Made by a program: the position numbers and the translations under genes
Shown: positions 1 through 6,642 of the stretch, piece by piece
Numbering within the stretch: position 1 is the first letter of the stretch
Layout of the letters: each line of letters starts with the position of its first letter
Notes under the pieces: model-generated
What the model saw: only the letters and a program-made list of their open reading frames with translations
Database searches by the model: none
What the model was told of the DNA's origin: nothing
DNA from: an uncultured Eubacteriales bacterium
Lineage (GTDB): Bacteria; Bacillota; Clostridia; Oscillospirales; Acutalibacteraceae
NCBI GenBank assembly: GCA_934700635.1
Contig: CAKUXU010000035.1
Location: 1 to 8,030, forward strand
Length of the DNA stretch: 8,030 nt
Direction: 5' to 3'

Positions 1-76
1 AAAACGATATTTTGGAAAAGAATATGATGTTTTATTTCACATATTAATCAATAGAATTATTTGTTTTTTATATAAA

Positions 77-769
77 TTAGATATTTTTGGAATTCCGAAG
101 TAAATCTGGGCGATGCTTTGCAGTTTCATTTAAAGACTGTTCTTTCTTCCATTTTTCTATATTTGCGTGGTGACCTGAAAGAAGTACTTCAGGAACTTCT
201 CTTCCTCTCCAATTTGAAGGCTTAGTATATTGAGGATGTTCCAAAAGACCATTAAAATGACTTTCTTCTTCAAAACATATGTTTTCAGAAAGAACACCTG
301 GTACCATACGTGAAATAGAATCTACAAGTACAAGACCAGGAAGTTCTCCACCAGTCAAAACATAATCTCCTATAGAAATTTGCATATTAACAATCTCGTC
401 TATAACTCTTTGGTCTACACCTTCATAGTGTCCACATAAAACAGCAATATTCTCAAAAGAAGAAACTTGAACTGCTAATTCTTGATTAAGCACTTTTCCT
501 TTAGGAGACATATAAATCAAAAATGGTTTTTTACCTCGTTTTCGACAAATATTTTCATAACAAAGATATATTGGTTCAGCAAGCATAAGCATACCTTTTC
601 CCCCACCGTAGGGGGTATCATCGACACGCCTATGTTTATCATATGAGAAATCCCGTATCTGATGACACTCAATAGTAACCTTGTTTTTTTTTCTGGCTCT
701 TCCTATAATGCTTTCCGAAAGAAAACTTTCACACATTTCCGGGAAAAGTGTCATTATATCAATTGTCAT
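77..769 (-). CDS. trmD: tRNA (guanine-N1-)-methyltransferase TrmD
   Basis: SPOUT-family methyltransferase that uses S-adenosylmethionine to methylate G37 next to the anticodon of a subset of tRNAs, which prevents +1 frameshifting; it acts as a cytosolic homodimer. The 230-residue length is normal for the family. Visible motifs are the start MTIDIMTLFPEM, DDTPYGGGKGM (residues 50-60), MSPKG (87-91), CGHYEGVD (112-119) and the trefoil-knot signature IGDYVLTGGELP (133-144). R154 is present, followed by GLLEHPQYTKP and EVLLSGHHANIEKW. The general-base position equivalent to E. coli D169 reads as Glu. The ATG overlaps the end of rimM by 11 bases (ATGACAATTGA), which indicates translational coupling, with AAAGG upstream inside rimM. 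It is the last gene of the operon seen here. The identification is essentially certain. Confidence 0.97.
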   Translation of the reverse strand: MTIDIMTLFPEMCESFLSESIIGRARKKNKVTIECHQIRDFSYDKHRRVDDTPYGGGKGMLMLAEPIYLCYENICRKRGKKPFLIYMSPKGKVLNQELAVQVSSFENIAVLCGHYEGVDQRVIDEIVNMQISIGDYVLTGGELPGLVLVDSISRMVPGVLSENICFEEESHFNGLLEHPQYTKPSNWRGREVPEVLLSGHHANIEKWKKEQSLNETAKHRPDLLRNSKNI

Positions 770-1274
770 CGAATACGCCTTTTATAGGATTTATTTCTAT
801 TGTTTCGATTTCTAAATCTATATTTTTAACAGTGCCTTCTATTATCGGGACCAAATATTCTTTACCGTTTTTGCTTTTTACTTCATATATGTCATTTGCA
901 CCGGTGTTCATAACATTTTTTAAAATGCCATATTCATGATGTGTTTCGCTGTCAATAACTTTGCAACCTATTAAATCCTCTATAAAGTATCTGTCTTCTT
1001 CCAATGGTATATCTTCACGATAAGCGTACAAAATTTTACCTCTTAAAGACTCAGCGGAATTTCTATCATTTATTGATTTTATTTTCATAATGACTTGTGA
1101 CTTGTGAACTTTCATTGAAATTATATCCAGTTCTTGAGAATCTAAATCCATAAATATTTTAGAAATATTGCAAAAGTCTTCTGGACTATCAGCCCAAGAT
1201 TCAACTTTAATCTCACCAGAAATTCCTTTAGCTCCAACTATTTTACCAATAGAAAAATATTCCTTTTTCGACAT
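759..1274 (-). CDS. rimM: 16S rRNA processing / 30S maturation factor RimM
   Basis: RimM binds ribosomal protein S19 and helps mature the 3' domain (head) of the 30S subunit. The protein has two domains: an N-terminal RimM beta-barrel (about residues 5-88, with FSIGKIVGAKGISGEIKV) and a C-terminal PRC barrel (about 95-165, with YFIEDLIGCKV and IYEVKSKNGKEYLVPII). I chose the ATG at 1274 (MSKKEYFSIG), giving 171 residues, the usual family length. It is preceded by AAAGGAG four bases upstream. The frame stays open to 1346, but those extra 24 codons have no family resemblance and run through the terminator-like hairpin at 1305-1336. It overlaps trmD by 11 bases. The gap of about 94 bases to rpsP is where many Bacillota carry a KH-domain gene. 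Confidence 0.95.
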   Translation of the reverse strand: MSKKEYFSIGKIVGAKGISGEIKVESWADSPEDFCNISKIFMDLDSQELDIISMKVHKSQVIMKIKSINDRNSAESLRGKILYAYREDIPLEEDRYFIEDLIGCKVIDSETHHEYGILKNVMNTGANDIYEVKSKNGKEYLVPIIEGTVKNIDLEIETIEINPIKGVFDDN

Positions 1275-1293
1275 AAATCTCCTTTGATTCCAT

Positions 1294-1336
1294 AATGAAA
1301 AACATTCGGAAGAATTAATTGTCTTAATTTTCCGAA
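1294..1336 (-). terminator. Hairpin with T tract between rpsP and rimM (possible attenuator)
   Basis: On the minus strand the arm TTCGGAA-AATTAA (1336-1330, 1329-1324) pairs with TTAATT-TTCCGAA (1318-1313, 1311-1305). The loop is GACAA, and a single unpaired base lies at 1312. The stem therefore has 13 base pairs and is followed directly by TGTTTTTC. This has the form of a modest intrinsic terminator. Because rimM and trmD have no other obvious promoter nearby, I infer partial termination (attenuation), or an mRNA processing or stabilising structure, which would make rpsP more abundant than rimM-trmD. The stem is mostly AT in its upper half and the T tract has five consecutive Ts, so efficiency is uncertain. 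Confidence 0.6.
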
Positions 1337-1368
1337 CGAATTTCAAAGTTTAAAAATAATCTGATTTT

Positions 1369-1617
1369 TTATGCTTTCTTTTCTGTTAATTCAGACATAA
1401 TGCTCTTAACTCTGTCGGTCGGTTGTGCTCCGTTCTTTACCCATTTTTGAGCTTTTTCCATGTCTAATTTAACATCTACAGGATTTACCATAGGATTAAA
1501 ATATCCGATTTCTTCAATACAACGTCCATCTCTTGGACATCTTGAATCTGCTACAACTATTCTGTAAAAAGGTTTTTTGTGAGATCCCATTCTGCGAAGT
1601 CTGATTTTTACTGCCAT
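1369..1617 (-). CDS. rpsP: 30S ribosomal protein S16
   Basis: Small-subunit ribosomal protein bS16, a structural component needed for assembly of the 30S body. The protein has 82 residues, the normal length, and begins with the family hallmark [22 protein letters not shown]. This continues with [18 protein letters not shown] and a C-terminal helix containing [16 protein letters not shown]. The ATG has GGAGG ten bases upstream. It lies 43 bases downstream of ffh and about 94 bases upstream of rimM in the same orientation. The hairpin after it may raise its level relative to rimM and trmD. No oddities are visible in the protein. Confidence 0.98.
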   Translation of the reverse strand: MAVKIRLRRMGSHKKPFYRIVVADSRCPRDGRCIEEIGYFNPMVNPVDVKLDMEKAQKWVKNGAQPTDRVKSIMSELTEKKA

Positions 1618-1660
1618 TTTAAATATTCCTCCATAAAATTTATTTTATAAAACATTTTGA

Positions 1661-2995
1661 TCATCCAAAAAGTTTTGGAAAACCGATTTTCGGGAAACCT
1701 TTTTTGAATTTTCCACCAAACTTTTTCATCATTTTCTGCATTTGCTCAAATTGTTTAAGAAGCTTATTTACATCTTCTACTTTTACACCGCTACCTGCGG
1801 CTATTCTTCTTTTTCTAGATGGATTTATAATAGAAGGTTTTCTTTTTTCCTCAGGAGTCATAGATAAGATAATTGAAAAAGTTCTATCCATTATCTTGTC
1901 ATCTATTTCTACACCATTTAACTGATTTCCTATTCCAGGGAGTTTCGACAAAATAGATTTAAGTGGTCCCATTTTTTTAATTTGGATAAACTGATTTTTT
2001 AAATCATCCAAATCAAAAGTGTTTTTCTGAAGTTTCTGAGCCATTCTCTCTGCTTCTTTTTTGTCAAAGTTGGAAGCAGCATTTTCTATAAGAGTTAAAA
2101 CATCCCCCATACCGAGTATTCTCGATGCCATACGATCAGGATGAAAATCCTCTAAATTTTCAAGCTTTTCACCGGTTCCTATAAATTTTATAGGTTTTCC
2201 CGTCATAGCTTTAATTGAAAGAGCAGCTCCTCCTCTTGTATCTCCGTCGAGTTTTGTCAGAATAACTCCGGTTATATCAAGAAGTTTATTAAAAGAGTCT
2301 GAAACATTAACAGCATCTTGACCCATCATAGCATCAACAACCAACAAAATTTCTTCGGGTTTAAGATGCTGTTTTAAATCTTCAAGTTCTTTCATTAAAG
2401 TTTGATCTATCTGGAGTCTTCCGGCGGTATCTATTATAACGGTATCGTTACCGTGATCTTTTGCATATTTAACAGCTTCAGAAGATATCTTTATGGGATT
2501 TTCCTGACCCATGCTAAATACTTGAACACCTATGCTATTTCCTAGCACCTCTAACTGTTTTATTGCTGCAGGTCTATAAATATCACAAGCAACCAATAAA
2601 GGTCTTCTGCCTTGTTTTTTCAGCATCAATCCAAGTTTTGCCGCATGAGTGGTTTTTCCTGATCCTTGAAGTCCGCAAAGCATTATAACAGTTGGGATTT
2701 TAGAAGAAAAATTAAGTTTTGTTTGCTCTGCACCCATTAAATCAATGAGTTCTTCATTAACGATTTTTATAACCATCTGAGCCGGTGTCAAACTCTCCAT
2801 GACTTGAGACCCCACAGCTCTTTCCATAACTTTGTTTGTGAAATCCTTAGCTACTTTGTAGTTAACATCTGCTTCAAGCAAAGCTATTCTTACTTCTCTC
2901 ATCGAACTTTTAACGTCGTTTTCACTAAGTTTTCCCTTAGATCTCAGCTTCTTAAATGCTGCTGATATCTTTTCAGAAAGACTTTCAAATGCCAA
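1661..2995 (-). CDS. ffh: Signal recognition particle protein Ffh (SRP54)
   Basis: SRP GTPase that binds 4.5S/6S SRP RNA and signal sequences emerging from ribosomes, then docks with FtsY at the membrane. The 444-residue protein has the standard N-G-M layout: an N domain (1-95, with [15 protein letters not shown]), a G domain with P-loop GLQGSGKT (108-115), DTAGRL (189-194), [10 protein letters not shown] (247-256) and GTGEK (273-277), then the M domain (about 296-444). The M domain shows [15 protein letters not shown] and a Met-rich stretch [19 protein letters not shown] for RNA and signal-sequence binding. The start is TTG at 2995. It matches the family start MAFESL and is preceded by GGGTGAT, complementary to the 16S 3' end, at a suitable distance. 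It follows ylxM by 15 bases, a typical cotranscribed pair. Confidence 0.98.
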   Translation of the reverse strand: MAFESLSEKISAAFKKLRSKGKLSENDVKSSMREVRIALLEADVNYKVAKDFTNKVMERAVGSQVMESLTPAQMVIKIVNEELIDLMGAEQTKLNFSSKIPTVIMLCGLQGSGKTTHAAKLGLMLKKQGRRPLLVACDIYRPAAIKQLEVLGNSIGVQVFSMGQENPIKISSEAVKYAKDHGNDTVIIDTAGRLQIDQTLMKELEDLKQHLKPEEILLVVDAMMGQDAVNVSDSFNKLLDITGVILTKLDGDTRGGAALSIKAMTGKPIKFIGTGEKLENLEDFHPDRMASRILGMGDVLTLIENAASNFDKKEAERMAQKLQKNTFDLDDLKNQFIQIKKMGPLKSILSKLPGIGNQLNGVEIDDKIMDRTFSIILSMTPEEKRKPSIINPSRKRRIAAGSGVKVEDVNKLLKQFEQMQKMMKKFGGKFKKGFPKIGFPKLFG

Positions 2996-3010
2996 ATTAT
3001 CACCCGACTT

Positions 3011-3376
3011 TCAAATTTTGTAGCTCAAACCACTTGCTAATTTTTCTATAGTTTCAGTCTTTTTTTCAGCAGCTGAAAATTCATGAACTGAAATATCATT
3101 TTTTATTTCACATGCTAAGTCGGATATTTTCTTCAAACATGAATCAATTTTGCTGATTTTTTCGAAAAGGCAAATAGACGTCTCCATTTTTTCCAAGATA
3201 GTTTGGGCTCTTTTGATTGAGTCGAAAACACCCTGACGAGATATTTTCATATGCAAGGATATTTCAGATAACGAAAAATCCTGATTATAATATAAATCCA
3301 TACAAGTAAATTGGGTTTTAGAAAGAATTTTTCCGTAAAGGTCAAGTAAAATTGAAATTCTTGCGTCTTTATTCAT
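3011..3376 (-). CDS. ylxM: YlxM-type putative HTH DNA-binding protein, SRP operon
   Basis: Member of the YlxM/p13 family, small helix-turn-helix proteins encoded directly upstream of ffh in Bacillota and linked to SRP function. The molecular role is not firmly established. The diagnostic stretch MDLYYNQDFSLSEISLHM (about 26-43) is followed by ISRQGVFDSIKRAQ, a sigma-70 region-4-like HTH spanning about 34-58. The remainder (60-121) is predicted to be helical and charged, probably coiled coil. I prefer the ATG at 3376 (MNKDARISIL, 121 residues), which lines up with the N-terminus of B. subtilis YlxM as I recall it and has GGATGAGAAG upstream. A TTG at 3391 would add five residues but has no well-placed ribosome binding site. 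It is the first gene of the operon. Confidence 0.88.
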   Translation of the reverse strand: MNKDARISILLDLYGKILSKTQFTCMDLYYNQDFSLSEISLHMKISRQGVFDSIKRAQTILEKMETSICLFEKISKIDSCLKKISDLACEIKNDISVHEFSAAEKKTETIEKLASGLSYKI

Positions 3377-3431
3377 ACTCTTCTCATCCAATACAAAAAA
3401 TTACTTCTCAAACAAGATGATTCTCGGAGCT

Positions 3432-3452
3432 TGTAAAGTAAAATACTTTACA
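3432..3452. repeat. Perfect 9-bp inverted repeat in the ylxM leader (operator or mRNA hairpin)
   Basis: The arms TGTAAAGTA (3432-3440) and TACTTTACA (3444-3452) are perfectly complementary around an AAA centre. The element sits just downstream of the predicted ylxM transcription start, so on DNA it could be an operator and in RNA a 5' hairpin. No T tract follows on either strand within the expected distance, so it is not a terminator. I do not recognise the sequence as a known regulator box. The symmetry is visible in the sequence; the function is inference. Confidence 0.6.
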
Positions 3453-3463
3453 GCACATATTAA

Positions 3464-3492
3464 AGTGTACATGAGTTTTATTAATATGTCAA
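3464..3492 (-). promoter_or_regulatory. Sigma-A-type promoter for the ylxM-ffh-rpsP-rimM-trmD operon
   Basis: On the minus strand a perfect -35 TTGACA (3492-3487) is separated by exactly 17 bases from TACACT (3469-3464), a four-of-six match to the -10 consensus. Transcription should start near 3457, giving a leader of about 80 bases before the ylxM ATG that contains the inverted repeat at 3432-3452. No competing minus-strand promoter was seen closer to ylxM. Confidence 0.7.
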
Positions 3493-3581
3493 CAGTTTTT
3501 TTAGTAATAATACTTTTTTTAAAAAATATAAATTTAGAGAGCATGGTTTTTATAAAAGAAAATTCAGAGGTTGAATAGCAT

Positions 3582-4463
3582 ATGCATGTTAAATTTTACT
3601 TTAAAAAAAAGCTGATAATACAAATGATGCTTTTATGCTTGATTTCCACAATGGTTTCCTTTTCCTGCCTTAGCCTCTCTTTTAATAATAAGTCCGGAAA
3701 AGAAGTTGAAGAAGGTAAAATAAAATTACCCGTTCTTATGTATCACCTTGTTTCTAAAAATCAATGTAAAAAAAATAAATTTATAGTTTCTCAAGAAATT
3801 TTTGAACAAGATTTAAAATACATACAAGAAAACGGATACACAACAATTTTAATAAAAGATTTAGTAGATTATACTCAAGGTAAATCAGAATTGCCTGAAA
3901 AACCTATTTTGCTTACTTTCGATGACGGAGCATATAATAATTACCTATATGCTTTTCCTTTGGCAAAAAAATATAATGCAAAATTTATTTTCTCTCCTAT
4001 AGCAATAGAAGCGGAAAAATACAGTAAAGTACACGATGAAAATCCTTCTTATGCTCACGCTTCATGGGAAAATATTCGCGAAATGTCCGAAAGTGGATTG
4101 ATAGAAATACAGAATCATACATACGATATGCATAAACAAGGCAATCCACGATTAGGATGTACCAAAAAGCGTGGTGAATCAGAAAACATTTATAAGGAAA
4201 AACTATCTTCGGACATAAATAAAGCTCAAGAGTTAATAGAAGAAAAAACAAAAATAAAGCCTACCGCTTTTTTCTACCCTTTTGGAGCATGCTGTAAAGG
4301 AAGCGAAGAAATAATAGAGTCAATAGGGTTTAAAGCAACATTTTTATGTGAAAGTAAAATAAACTATATCTCCAAAGACCCTAAATGTCTTTTTAAAATG
4401 GGGAGATTTTTAAGACCTCCCGGTATACCTTCAGAAGAATTTTTTAAAAAGCTTGAAAAATAA
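3582..4463 (+). CDS. Exported polysaccharide deacetylase (NodB/CE4 family)
   Basis: Metal-dependent deacetylase expected to remove N-acetyl groups from an extracellular polysaccharide, possibly peptidoglycan. The exact substrate cannot be told. The 293-residue protein starts with KKK and a hydrophobic segment (about 11-33), an uncleaved anchor or signal peptide; SFSC at 26-29 is not a proper lipobox. CE4 motifs are in order: PVLMYH (50-55), motif 1 TFDDG (112-116, with base D114 and metal ligand D115), motif 2 NHTYDMH (178-184, with ligands H179 and H184) and motif 3 FFYPFGA (230-236). RFLRPPG (275-281) follows. All metal ligands are present, so it is probably active. The ATG at 3582 has AGAGG eleven bases upstream. 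The only promoter hint is TATAAA at 3551-3556, without a clear -35. The next gene starts 26 bases after the stop and is probably cotranscribed. Confidence 0.9.
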   Translation: MHVKFYFKKKLIIQMMLLCLISTMVSFSCLSLSFNNKSGKEVEEGKIKLPVLMYHLVSKNQCKKNKFIVSQEIFEQDLKYIQENGYTTILIKDLVDYTQGKSELPEKPILLTFDDGAYNNYLYAFPLAKKYNAKFIFSPIAIEAEKYSKVHDENPSYAHASWENIREMSESGLIEIQNHTYDMHKQGNPRLGCTKKRGESENIYKEKLSSDINKAQELIEEKTKIKPTAFFYPFGACCKGSEEIIESIGFKATFLCESKINYISKDPKCLFKMGRFLRPPGIPSEEFFKKLEK

Positions 4464-4489
4464 TTATCTCAAAAATGGAGCGTGGTAAA

Positions 4490-5143
4490 ATGGCTAATGT
4501 TTATTTAATTATAGATAAAGAATCTCTACCGAAAGGAAATAACCTTGAGTACTATATCACTTTAATAGTAAATGAAATTAATTCAAGACTGAATTCAAAC
4601 GCGATAAATTATATTGAAAACGAAAGTGAATCAAATACAGATACTGCAAGAATAAAATTCAGTTATCAAAATTCCGAATCAAATGAAATAAAAATAATAT
4701 CGGAAAACGAAAATCCAGACTCAAACAGAATGTCTTCAATAATTTTAAAAAATCTTAGTGAAATATATAAAGAAAATCCTTCCGTAAAGATTTATTCAGA
4801 AAGCACAGCAGGAAATAACGAAAGTATACTTGTAAACATTGTTTTTGGTATTCCTAAAGATACAAGTTTAAATTGGCTAACCCAAAACATAGAAAATATA
4901 TTGGAAGAAATCATTATGTCCTTGGATGAATATTTTGGTTTACCTTATATTCCTGAAACCGAAACAGTTATTTGTATGCCTATTAAAGATGAAAGCATAA
5001 GAAAAAGACCTTCTCTAAATTCTGAAGTGGTCGGAAGTGTTCAAGGAGGAAAAAGCATAAAAATTTTAGGTCAATGGGAAAACTGGTATGTTGTCGGAGA
5101 AAATAAAAATTTGGGATTTATACAAACAAAATACATTAGTTGA
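4490..5143 (+). CDS. SH3b-domain protein with amidase_3-like but catalytically degenerate N-terminal domain
   Basis: A 217-residue protein. The C-terminal part (about 158-217) is a bacterial SH3 domain: ESIRKRPSLNSEVVGSVQGG, then KILGQWENWYVVGENKNLGFIQTKYIS. Such domains commonly bind cell-wall peptides. The N-terminal 150 residues keep features of the N-acetylmuramoyl-L-alanine amidase_3 fold: VYLIID at the start and, near residues 115-150, ILVNIVFGIPKDTSLNWL before a helix ending DEYFG. In active enzymes this last region reads like ILVEIGF-N-D-WL. The zinc-binding His and the Glu are absent, so I infer a non-catalytic wall-binding or regulatory protein. No signal peptide or membrane segment is visible. 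I chose the ATG at 4490 because GGAG lies nine bases upstream; an in-frame ATG at 4475 has no such site. It is probably cotranscribed with the deacetylase upstream, and a terminator follows immediately. Confidence 0.75.
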   Translation: MANVYLIIDKESLPKGNNLEYYITLIVNEINSRLNSNAINYIENESESNTDTARIKFSYQNSESNEIKIISENENPDSNRMSSIILKNLSEIYKENPSVKIYSESTAGNNESILVNIVFGIPKDTSLNWLTQNIENILEEIIMSLDEYFGLPYIPETETVICMPIKDESIRKRPSLNSEVVGSVQGGKSIKILGQWENWYVVGENKNLGFIQTKYIS

Positions 5144-5145
5144 TG

Positions 5146-5183
5146 AAAAATATGTCTACCTTAAAAAGTAGACATATTTTTTT
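5146..5183 (+). terminator. Intrinsic terminator after the deacetylase/SH3b unit
   Basis: The arm AATATGTCTAC (5149-5159) pairs perfectly with GTAGACATATT (5168-5178), and flanking A and T bases extend the stem. The loop is CTTAAAAA and a run of Ts continues to 5183. It begins three bases after the SH3b stop codon. The structure is nearly symmetrical, with an A-rich 5' flank. Its 3' arm contains the -35 element of the next promoter. Confidence 0.88.
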
Positions 5184-5197
5184 AAAGAGTATATAAT
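5169..5197 (+). promoter_or_regulatory. Sigma-A-type promoter for murD and the glycosyltransferase
   Basis: The -35 TAGACA (5169-5174, five of six consensus bases) is followed after exactly 17 bases by a perfect -10 TATAAT (5192-5197). The predicted start of transcription is near 5204, leaving a leader of about 22 bases. This excludes translation from the in-frame ATG at 5203. The -35 lies within the 3' arm of the terminator at 5146-5183. Confidence 0.78.
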
Positions 5198-5214
5198 TCA
5201 AAATGTACTTTTTC

Positions 5215-5221
5215 AAGGAGG
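5215..5221 (+). promoter_or_regulatory. Ribosome binding site deciding the murD start
   Basis: AAGGAGG, a full match to the anti-Shine-Dalgarno sequence, lies five bases before the ATG at 5227. The longer frame begins at an ATG at 5203, upstream of this site, so 5227 is the start to use. Confidence 0.88.
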
Positions 5222-5226
5222 AAAAA

Positions 5227-6639
5227 ATGCAAGTTTCATATAATGATTTTATAGAAAATATAAAAAACAAAAGTATACTTTTTTATGGTTTTAGCAGAAG
5301 CAATATTCCGCTGGCAAATATGCTTTTAAAAGAAAATATAAATGTCACTATTTATGACGATAAAAGTGAGGAAAAATTTTCAAAAGCTGATATAGAAAAA
5401 TTAAAAACTAGACCCAATTTGAGTTTAAGATTAGCAGACGGCAAAGTTTGGGACGAATACTTCGACATTATAATTCGGACACCAGGAATAAGCTATTTTG
5501 AAGAAAAAATAGTAAATTCAAGAAAAAAAGGAAGTATAATCACTTCGGAAATGGAGATATTTTTTGATCTGTGTCCATGCCCCATTATAGGAATAACCGG
5601 AAGTGATGGTAAAACTACAATAACGACCATAATTTATGAAATGTTAAAAGAAAGTGGCTTTACTGTTCACTTAGGAGGGAACATAGGTTTTCCATTACTG
5701 CCTAACATAGATAATATTAAGAAAACAGATATAGCAGTTGTAGAGCTTTCAAGCTTTCAGCTTATGTCTATGCGCCGTAGCCCTGAAATTGCGGTTATTT
5801 CAAATATATCACCTAACCATTTGGATTTTCATAAAACTATGGAAGAATATATAGACTCCAAAAAGCAGATTTTAGTTCATCAAAATGCTTTTTCAAAAGC
5901 GGTTTTAAATTTCGAAAATGAAGAAACTAAAAAAATGTATAAAATTTCCAGAGGGAAAACTTTGTTTTTCAGCAGTAAAAGAAGAGTCGATTTTGGTACA
6001 TGGGTAGACGAAAACGGCAATGTATTTTATTCTGAAAATGGAAAAGATACATTTATTCTGAATAGATCAGAAATAAAAGTTCCAGGAAATCATAATCTTG
6101 AAAATTTCCTCACGGCAATTTCAAGTGTTATTGGAATTGTAAGTATTCAAGATATTAAAAAAGTGGCAAAAAGTTTTAATGGAGTAAATCATAGAATTGA
6201 ATTTATAAGAAAAGTTAATGGTGTTTCATATTACAATGATTCTATAGCTTCAACTCCGACAAGAACAATAAAAGGTGCTCTTTCACTATTTAAAGATAAG
6301 ATCATTCTTATTGCTGGAGGATACGATAAAAAAGTTCCTTTTGATTCTCTTGCTAAAGAAATAGTTAAAAAAGTTTCTATTCTTATTCTAATGGGAAATT
6401 CGGCAGATAAAATCTTAGATGAAATAACTCATTTGGAAGATTATAACGAAGAAACTTTAAAGATTATAAAAGTTGATTCTATGGAAAATGCTGTAAAAGA
6501 AGCAAAAAACAATTCTAAAAGCGGGGACATAGTAGTTCTTTCTCCTGCATGTGCCAGTTTTGATTTATATAAAAACTTTGAAGAAAGAGGAAATCATTTT
6601 AAATCTTTAGTAAGTAAAATAATAGAGGATAGGGAGTAA
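5227..6639 (+). CDS. murD: UDP-N-acetylmuramoyl-L-alanine--D-glutamate ligase
   Basis: ATP-dependent Mur ligase that adds D-glutamate to UDP-MurNAc-L-Ala in the cytosolic stage of peptidoglycan synthesis. The 470 residues are in the usual range, counted from the ATG at 5227. The N-terminal Rossmann-like domain (about 10-110) includes ILFYGFSRSNIPLA and the typical IIRTPGI. The central domain has P-loop GITGSDGKTT (122-131), ELSSFQL (173-179), NISPNHLDFH (193-202) and SKKQI (from 211), which holds the expected carbamylated lysine. The C-terminal domain shows NHRIEFI, YYNDSIASTPTRT, AGGYDKK and the MurD-type ending LSPACASFDLYKNFEERGNHF. It has its own promoter and ends three bases before the glycosyltransferase start. 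No mraY, murG, ftsW or other division/wall cluster gene lies beside it here. Confidence 0.97.
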   Translation: MQVSYNDFIENIKNKSILFYGFSRSNIPLANMLLKENINVTIYDDKSEEKFSKADIEKLKTRPNLSLRLADGKVWDEYFDIIIRTPGISYFEEKIVNSRKKGSIITSEMEIFFDLCPCPIIGITGSDGKTTITTIIYEMLKESGFTVHLGGNIGFPLLPNIDNIKKTDIAVVELSSFQLMSMRRSPEIAVISNISPNHLDFHKTMEEYIDSKKQILVHQNAFSKAVLNFENEETKKMYKISRGKTLFFSSKRRVDFGTWVDENGNVFYSENGKDTFILNRSEIKVPGNHNLENFLTAISSVIGIVSIQDIKKVAKSFNGVNHRIEFIRKVNGVSYYNDSIASTPTRTIKGALSLFKDKIILIAGGYDKKVPFDSLAKEIVKKVSILILMGNSADKILDEITHLEDYNEETLKIIKVDSMENAVKEAKNNSKSGDIVVLSPACASFDLYKNFEERGNHFKSLVSKIIEDRE

Positions 6640-6642
6640 AAA

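Noticed and set aside
26..29. Lipobox-like SFSC in the deacetylase leader (protein residues 26-29)
   Set aside because: Phe at -2 and Ser at -3 do not fit the lipoprotein signal consensus; a plain anchor or signal peptide is more likely.
2..103. Plus-strand open frame from the window edge ending at TAA 101-103, possibly the tail of a convergent gene overlapping trmD by 27 bases
   Set aside because: Thirty-three codons with no recognisable motif, and a competing open frame from position 3 ends at 47. Chance openness in AT-rich sequence is as likely; upstream sequence would decide.
748..939. 63-codon plus-strand frame across the trmD/rimM junction
   Set aside because: Lies antisense to rimM, no ribosome binding site, low-complexity hydrophobic translation; a shadow of the coding strand.
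1618..1660. AT-rich partial palindrome between ffh and rpsP (TTTTATAAAA core)
   Set aside because: Only A-T pairs, short, and no following T tract in the direction of transcription; not a credible terminator.
1704..1925. 73-codon plus-strand frame antisense to the 3' end of ffh
   Set aside because: Mirrors the Met/Lys-rich M domain of Ffh; no ribosome binding site or independent support.
3527..3556. Possible promoter for the deacetylase (TATAAA at 3527-3532 or 3551-3556)
   Set aside because: Neither -10-like hexamer has a convincing -35 at 16-18 bases, and TATAAA is common in sequence this AT-rich. Only a hint, so not listed as a feature.
3997..4251. 84-codon minus-strand frame within the deacetylase gene
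   Set aside because: Antisense to a gene with intact CE4 motifs; no ribosome binding site or family resemblance.
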